Assembly (NCBI GenBank): GCA_017469605.1 | Contig: JAFUGB010000174.1 | Span: forward strand, 1 to 9,661 | Direction: 5' to 3' | Length of the DNA stretch: 9,661 nucleotides | From: Clostridia bacterium | GTDB lineage: Bacteria > Bacillota > Clostridia > Christensenellales > Aristaeellaceae | The notes under the pieces: generated by a model | What the model saw: the letters and a program-made list of their open reading frames with translations, nothing else | What the model was told of the DNA's origin: nothing | The model's database searches: none | Program-made: the position numbers and the translations under genes | Shown: positions 7,173 through 9,661 of the stretch, one piece after another | How positions within the stretch are numbered: position 1 is the stretch's first letter | How the letters are laid out: each line of letters begins with the position of its first letter

Positions 7173-9536
7173 TCATGCTGAATATTCTTCGGACGGGAGG
7201 TTTCTTTCCCGTCTTTTTGTCTGCCGCTTTTTAAAGAGCGTGCACAGCACGGTGATATCGTCCTGGGGCACGCCGCCGGAGCGCCGCATGGCGGCGGACA
7301 TCAGCGCCGTGCATACCGCTTCGGGGGAACGGTGCAGCCTGTCGCGTAGGAGCAGTTCGGCTTGCCGCTCCAGCGCCTGAAGGCCGCCGCAGGCGTCGGA
7401 TAACCCGTCGGTGAACTGGATCAGCATATCGCCGTCGCCAAAGGCAAACACATGGGACGAAACTTCAATTTCGGGCAGGATGCCCAGCGGGAGGGCGCTG
7501 CTTTCCAATATGCGCAGCGATTCCCCGGAAATAAGCAGGGAGGGGCATGCGCCCAATTTGTCCAGCGTGGCCGTCCGCTGCCACAGGTCTGCCACGCAAA
7601 GATCCACTGTGGCATATTGCTCGCCGTCGGTGGCGCTCAGCATGATGCAGTTGATGGCATCCAGGGCCGCCGGAACGCTGTAGCCCGCGTCCAGGCAGAG
7701 CGAGAGCAGCTCCAGCGTTTCCTTGCTTTCGGTGTGCGCCTGGCTGCCATGGCCCATGCCGTCGCTGAGCATGGCAATCTCCATGCCGCCGCTGGCCGTA
7801 CGGGTCATCACGGAATCGCCGTTGATGCCATTTCCATCACCGGATGACGCCGAAAGGTGAAAGCATTCCACCATCATGGGCGGCGTTTCCTCAAACAGGA
7901 CGATATCCTTGCTGCGCTGGGCAATATGCAGGGGAATCCCCAATTCCTGGGAAAGGGTTTCGCAATAATTGTTCAGCTGTTTTTGCCGGGTGAGTGTCGG
8001 CTCATACCTCAAGGCAACGCGGATATGCCTGGAAATGCGCAGCGCGTACAGGATCCGCCCGGAAATGCGCAGGCGGCGCAGCACAAATTCGGCCTCGCCG
8101 CGCAGCCTGTCATCGTCGGTATCGCAATGCCCGCCCTCCCGGCTGATGCGGGTCATGGCCTGGGCAATGGCTGTCAGGTGGGTCCGGGTGGCTTCCCGCT
8201 CGCGCTGGGCATAGGCATACCGCAGCATCCGCTGCTGCTGCATACGCTCATTTTCCAGCGCCAGCACCGGCCAGGCATCCCGGCGGGGACAATCCTCCAT
8301 GCGCGCGGCGTTATCGCCATTGACAAAATACGCCTGCATGCGGGCGCGTGTTTTATCGGCCGATTCATGCCAGCACTGGGGCAGCATTTCACAGCCGTCG
8401 CACATGCGCGCGACGATGTCCTCCAGAATTTCGGCATCCTCCGGCTGGGGGAGACGTACCTCGGGGAGCTTTTGGGCCAGGCTGGACAGATTGCCTACCC
8501 ATTGCGCCCGCATATGCTGGGCGTATGCGGCTTCATTGTTGGCCGCGTCGGGAGAAACCAGGCAGAACATGGTATATACCGCCGTAATTCCGCGATCCGG
8601 CAGCAGGAAAAACGCGATGGAGGAAATGACGGCGGCCGAAATAAAAGCGTAATCCAGTTGGAAACGGATGGCATAGGAGGAAAAAAAGCTGCACAGCAGG
8701 TATACCGCCGCTAACGCGCCGCGCCTGTGTCCATGGAATAGCCCGCATACAATGCCCGAAAAGGCAAAGCATACCACGTAACCGTCAGAATGGCCGCAGA
8801 TTGCAAGCGATATGCCACAGATCAGTCCGGCGCAAACCGCGCCCATGCTGCCGCCGATGGATGCCGCCAGCAAAATAGCACAGCCGGACAGGATAAAGCC
8901 GATGTTCACTATGCCGATCCCCACGCGCCCCGCGCCGCTGAGCATGACGGCGCACAGTACCATGGCGCACAGCAGGTCGTCCACGTGCAGCCTGCCCCGG
9001 CGCTGCTCGGCCAATTGCACCGCGTGGCAAATGGCCGGTGTGCACAGGATGCCCACCATCAGCGAGATCGTGCACAGAATCATATCCTCCTGGGTGGTGG
9101 GCATGAAAATCAGCGAAAACAGGCGCAGGGAAAGTGCGCACGCGGTATAAACGCTGGCAATCCAAATGGCCCTGGGCGGGTAAAACCTGCCCAGCAGCAG
9201 CACGGCAAGGCCAATATACTGCCAGATATCCGGATCAGCGCCCCAGAACAGACGCAGAGCCAGGCTGCATAAAATGCCGGTTATTGGATACAGCAGCTTT
9301 TTTTCGCAAAAAAGATAGGCCGATATGGCACAGACAGCAAAGGGCGAGGGCAGACGGAAGCATTCGCTCAGGCACAGAAAAAAGAACAGGAATACTTCCA
9401 GCGCGTGTCTGGCCATGGGCGTACCTTTTTCATGCACAAAAAAACGAAACTTGAAATGGGACTTTCGCCGCCGGGCAGGACGGCTCTTTTGCATGCCTGT
9501 GGTCAAAGCTTCATACACCTTTGTCACGCTCCGCAT
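7173..9536 (-). CDS. spoIIE: Stage II sporulation protein E, membrane serine phosphatase SpoIIE
   Basis: SpoIIE localises with FtsZ to the polar septum and dephosphorylates the anti-anti-sigma factor SpoIIAA, releasing sigma-F in the forespore. The 787-residue frame has a basic N-terminal tail (about 1-42), some ten hydrophobic helices between about 43 and 325, a regulatory middle region and a C-terminal PP2C domain (about 560-770). The phosphatase signatures are SDGMGHGSQAHTESKETLELL-like at 591-611, with metal ligand Asp592, FTDGLSD (708-714, Asp710), and DDITVL at 759-764. The middle region carries a Cys cluster (379, 382, 388, 416) of the CxxC type. Length is a little below the B. subtilis protein (about 827). 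The ATG at 9536 has no clear ribosome binding site. Codon 41 (ATG at 9414-9416) has AAAAAGG in front, so the start is uncertain. It converges on tlyA with 2 nt between stops and is probably monocistronic. I see no terminator of its own downstream. Confidence 0.95.
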   Translation of the reverse strand: MRSVTKVYEALTTGMQKSRPARRRKSHFKFRFFVHEKGTPMARHALEVFLFFFLCLSECFRLPSPFAVCAISAYLFCEKKLLYPITGILCSLALRLFWGADPDIWQYIGLAVLLLGRFYPPRAIWIASVYTACALSLRLFSLIFMPTTQEDMILCTISLMVGILCTPAICHAVQLAEQRRGRLHVDDLLCAMVLCAVMLSGAGRVGIGIVNIGFILSGCAILLAASIGGSMGAVCAGLICGISLAICGHSDGYVVCFAFSGIVCGLFHGHRRGALAAVYLLCSFFSSYAIRFQLDYAFISAAVISSIAFFLLPDRGITAVYTMFCLVSPDAANNEAAYAQHMRAQWVGNLSSLAQKLPEVRLPQPEDAEILEDIVARMCDGCEMLPQCWHESADKTRARMQAYFVNGDNAARMEDCPRRDAWPVLALENERMQQQRMLRYAYAQREREATRTHLTAIAQAMTRISREGGHCDTDDDRLRGEAEFVLRRLRISGRILYALRISRHIRVALRYEPTLTRQKQLNNYCETLSQELGIPLHIAQRSKDIVLFEETPPMMVECFHLSASSGDGNGINGDSVMTRTASGGMEIAMLSDGMGHGSQAHTESKETLELLSLCLDAGYSVPAALDAINCIMLSATDGEQYATVDLCVADLWQRTATLDKLGACPSLLISGESLRILESSALPLGILPEIEVSSHVFAFGDGDMLIQFTDGLSDACGGLQALERQAELLLRDRLHRSPEAVCTALMSAAMRRSGGVPQDDITVLCTLFKKRQTKRRERNLPSEEYSA
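7192..7218 (+). terminator. Rho-independent terminator of dxs-tlyA, inside the 3' end of spoIIE
   Basis: GACGGGA (7192-7198) pairs perfectly with TCCCGTC (7207-7213) across an 8-nt loop, followed by TTTTT (7214-7218). It starts 21 nt after the tlyA stop codon. The same bases encode spoIIE residues near the C-terminus (about 773-782) on the other strand. The minus strand has no T-run after the stem, so it works only for + strand transcripts. Confidence 0.85.
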
Positions 9537-9544
9537 ACGGTTGA

Positions 9545-9577
9545 TGTATACAGCTTAATGTTTTCTGTGTGTATACA
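9545..9577. repeat. Two TGTATACA palindromes upstream of spoIIE
   Basis: TGTATACA occurs at 9545-9552 and again at 9570-9577, 25 bp apart centre to centre. The second is part of the 10-bp palindrome GTGTATACAC (9569-9578). The first lies 9 bp from the annotated spoIIE ATG. They could be a paired operator, or the proximal copy could supply a -10-like TATACA on the minus strand. Confidence 0.45.
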
Positions 9578-9578
9578 C

Positions 9579-9585
9579 CGTCGAA
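9579..9585. promoter_or_regulatory. Possible Spo0A box upstream of spoIIE
   Basis: The + strand reads CGTCGAA, one mismatch from the 0A-box core TGTCGAA. spoIIE in Bacillus is transcribed by sigma-A RNA polymerase activated by Spo0A~P bound near the -35 region. The box lies about 43 bp before the annotated start codon, compatible with that role if transcription begins near 9538. It is one short site with one mismatch, so this stays tentative. Confidence 0.35.
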
Positions 9586-9605
9586 GCAGGGCGCAAAAAA
9601 GCAGG

Positions 9606-9636
9606 AAAAAGAAAAGCCGCCCCGAAATCGGCGGCT
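9606..9636 (-). terminator. Rho-independent terminator of an unseen minus-strand gene beyond the right edge
   Basis: AGCCGCC (9615-9621) pairs perfectly with GGCGGCT (9630-9636) around an 8-nt loop. Read on the minus strand, the stem is followed by TTTTCTTTTT (9605-9614 region). It therefore ends a transcript coming from beyond 9661 toward spoIIE, and separates that gene from spoIIE. One minus frame from the edge reaches a stop just before the stem (reads TLGLLMI then TGA), but seven residues are too few to call a gene. Confidence 0.8.
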
Positions 9637-9661
9637 CAGATCATCAGCAAACCCAGCGTCG

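Noticed and set aside
7225..7240. Imperfect palindrome CGCTTTTTAAAGAGCG near the spoIIE 3' end
   Set aside because: It is interrupted, lies within coding sequence and has no suitable tail on either strand, so it is probably chance.
7857..8714. 285-codon + strand open frame inside spoIIE
   Set aside because: It is antisense to the middle of spoIIE, with low-complexity composition and no recognisable domain.
9637..9661. 3' end of a minus-strand gene at the right edge
   Set aside because: A terminator implies such a gene, and one frame ends in TGA just before it, but about seven codons are too few to call.

Overview
The window carries six protein-coding genes from a spore-forming member of the Bacillota, most likely a Clostridia-type organism with fairly GC-rich DNA (high-50s percent by eye, not counted). 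The evidence is spoIIE, which is restricted to endospore formers, the lonA-engB order known from Bacillus and clostridia, the dxs-tlyA pair, AGGAGG-type ribosome binding sites and a near-consensus sigma-A promoter. I cannot name a genus. I see no rRNA, tRNA, CRISPR array, insertion sequence, prophage or defence system.

Left block (1-2575, + strand): the 3' four fifths of lon, an ATP-dependent protease cut by the window edge, is followed 12 nt later by engB (ysxC), a ribosome-assembly GTPase. A strong hairpin between engB and the next, convergent gene has T-rich tails on both sides and probably stops transcription from both directions.

Middle block (2589-7170): a 599-codon minus-strand gene encodes an unrecognised membrane protein. 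It has a cytoplasmic zinc ribbon, a disordered linker, one transmembrane helix and a large beta-rich extracytoplasmic part. It is divergent from a dxs-tlyA operon on the + strand. The roughly 140-bp divergent intergenic region holds a near-perfect sigma-A promoter for dxs, a -10-like element for the minus gene and a 12-bp palindrome between them. dxs makes 1-deoxyxylulose 5-phosphate for isoprenoid and thiamine/pyridoxal synthesis. tlyA overlaps its stop codon (ATGA) and encodes an rRNA 2'-O-methyltransferase-like protein. The usual followers of this operon in Bacillus (nadK, argR/ahrC, recN) are not here.

Right block (7173-9661, - strand): spoIIE, encoding the membrane-bound PP2C phosphatase that activates sigma-F in the forespore, converges on tlyA with only 2 nt between the stop codons. 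The tlyA terminator lies inside the last codons of spoIIE. Upstream of spoIIE are two TGTATACA palindromes, a one-mismatch Spo0A box and a minus-strand terminator belonging to a gene beyond the window.

Most of the window is conserved housekeeping and sporulation DNA. The least explained item is the 599-residue zinc-ribbon membrane protein. I found no convincing new multi-gene system.
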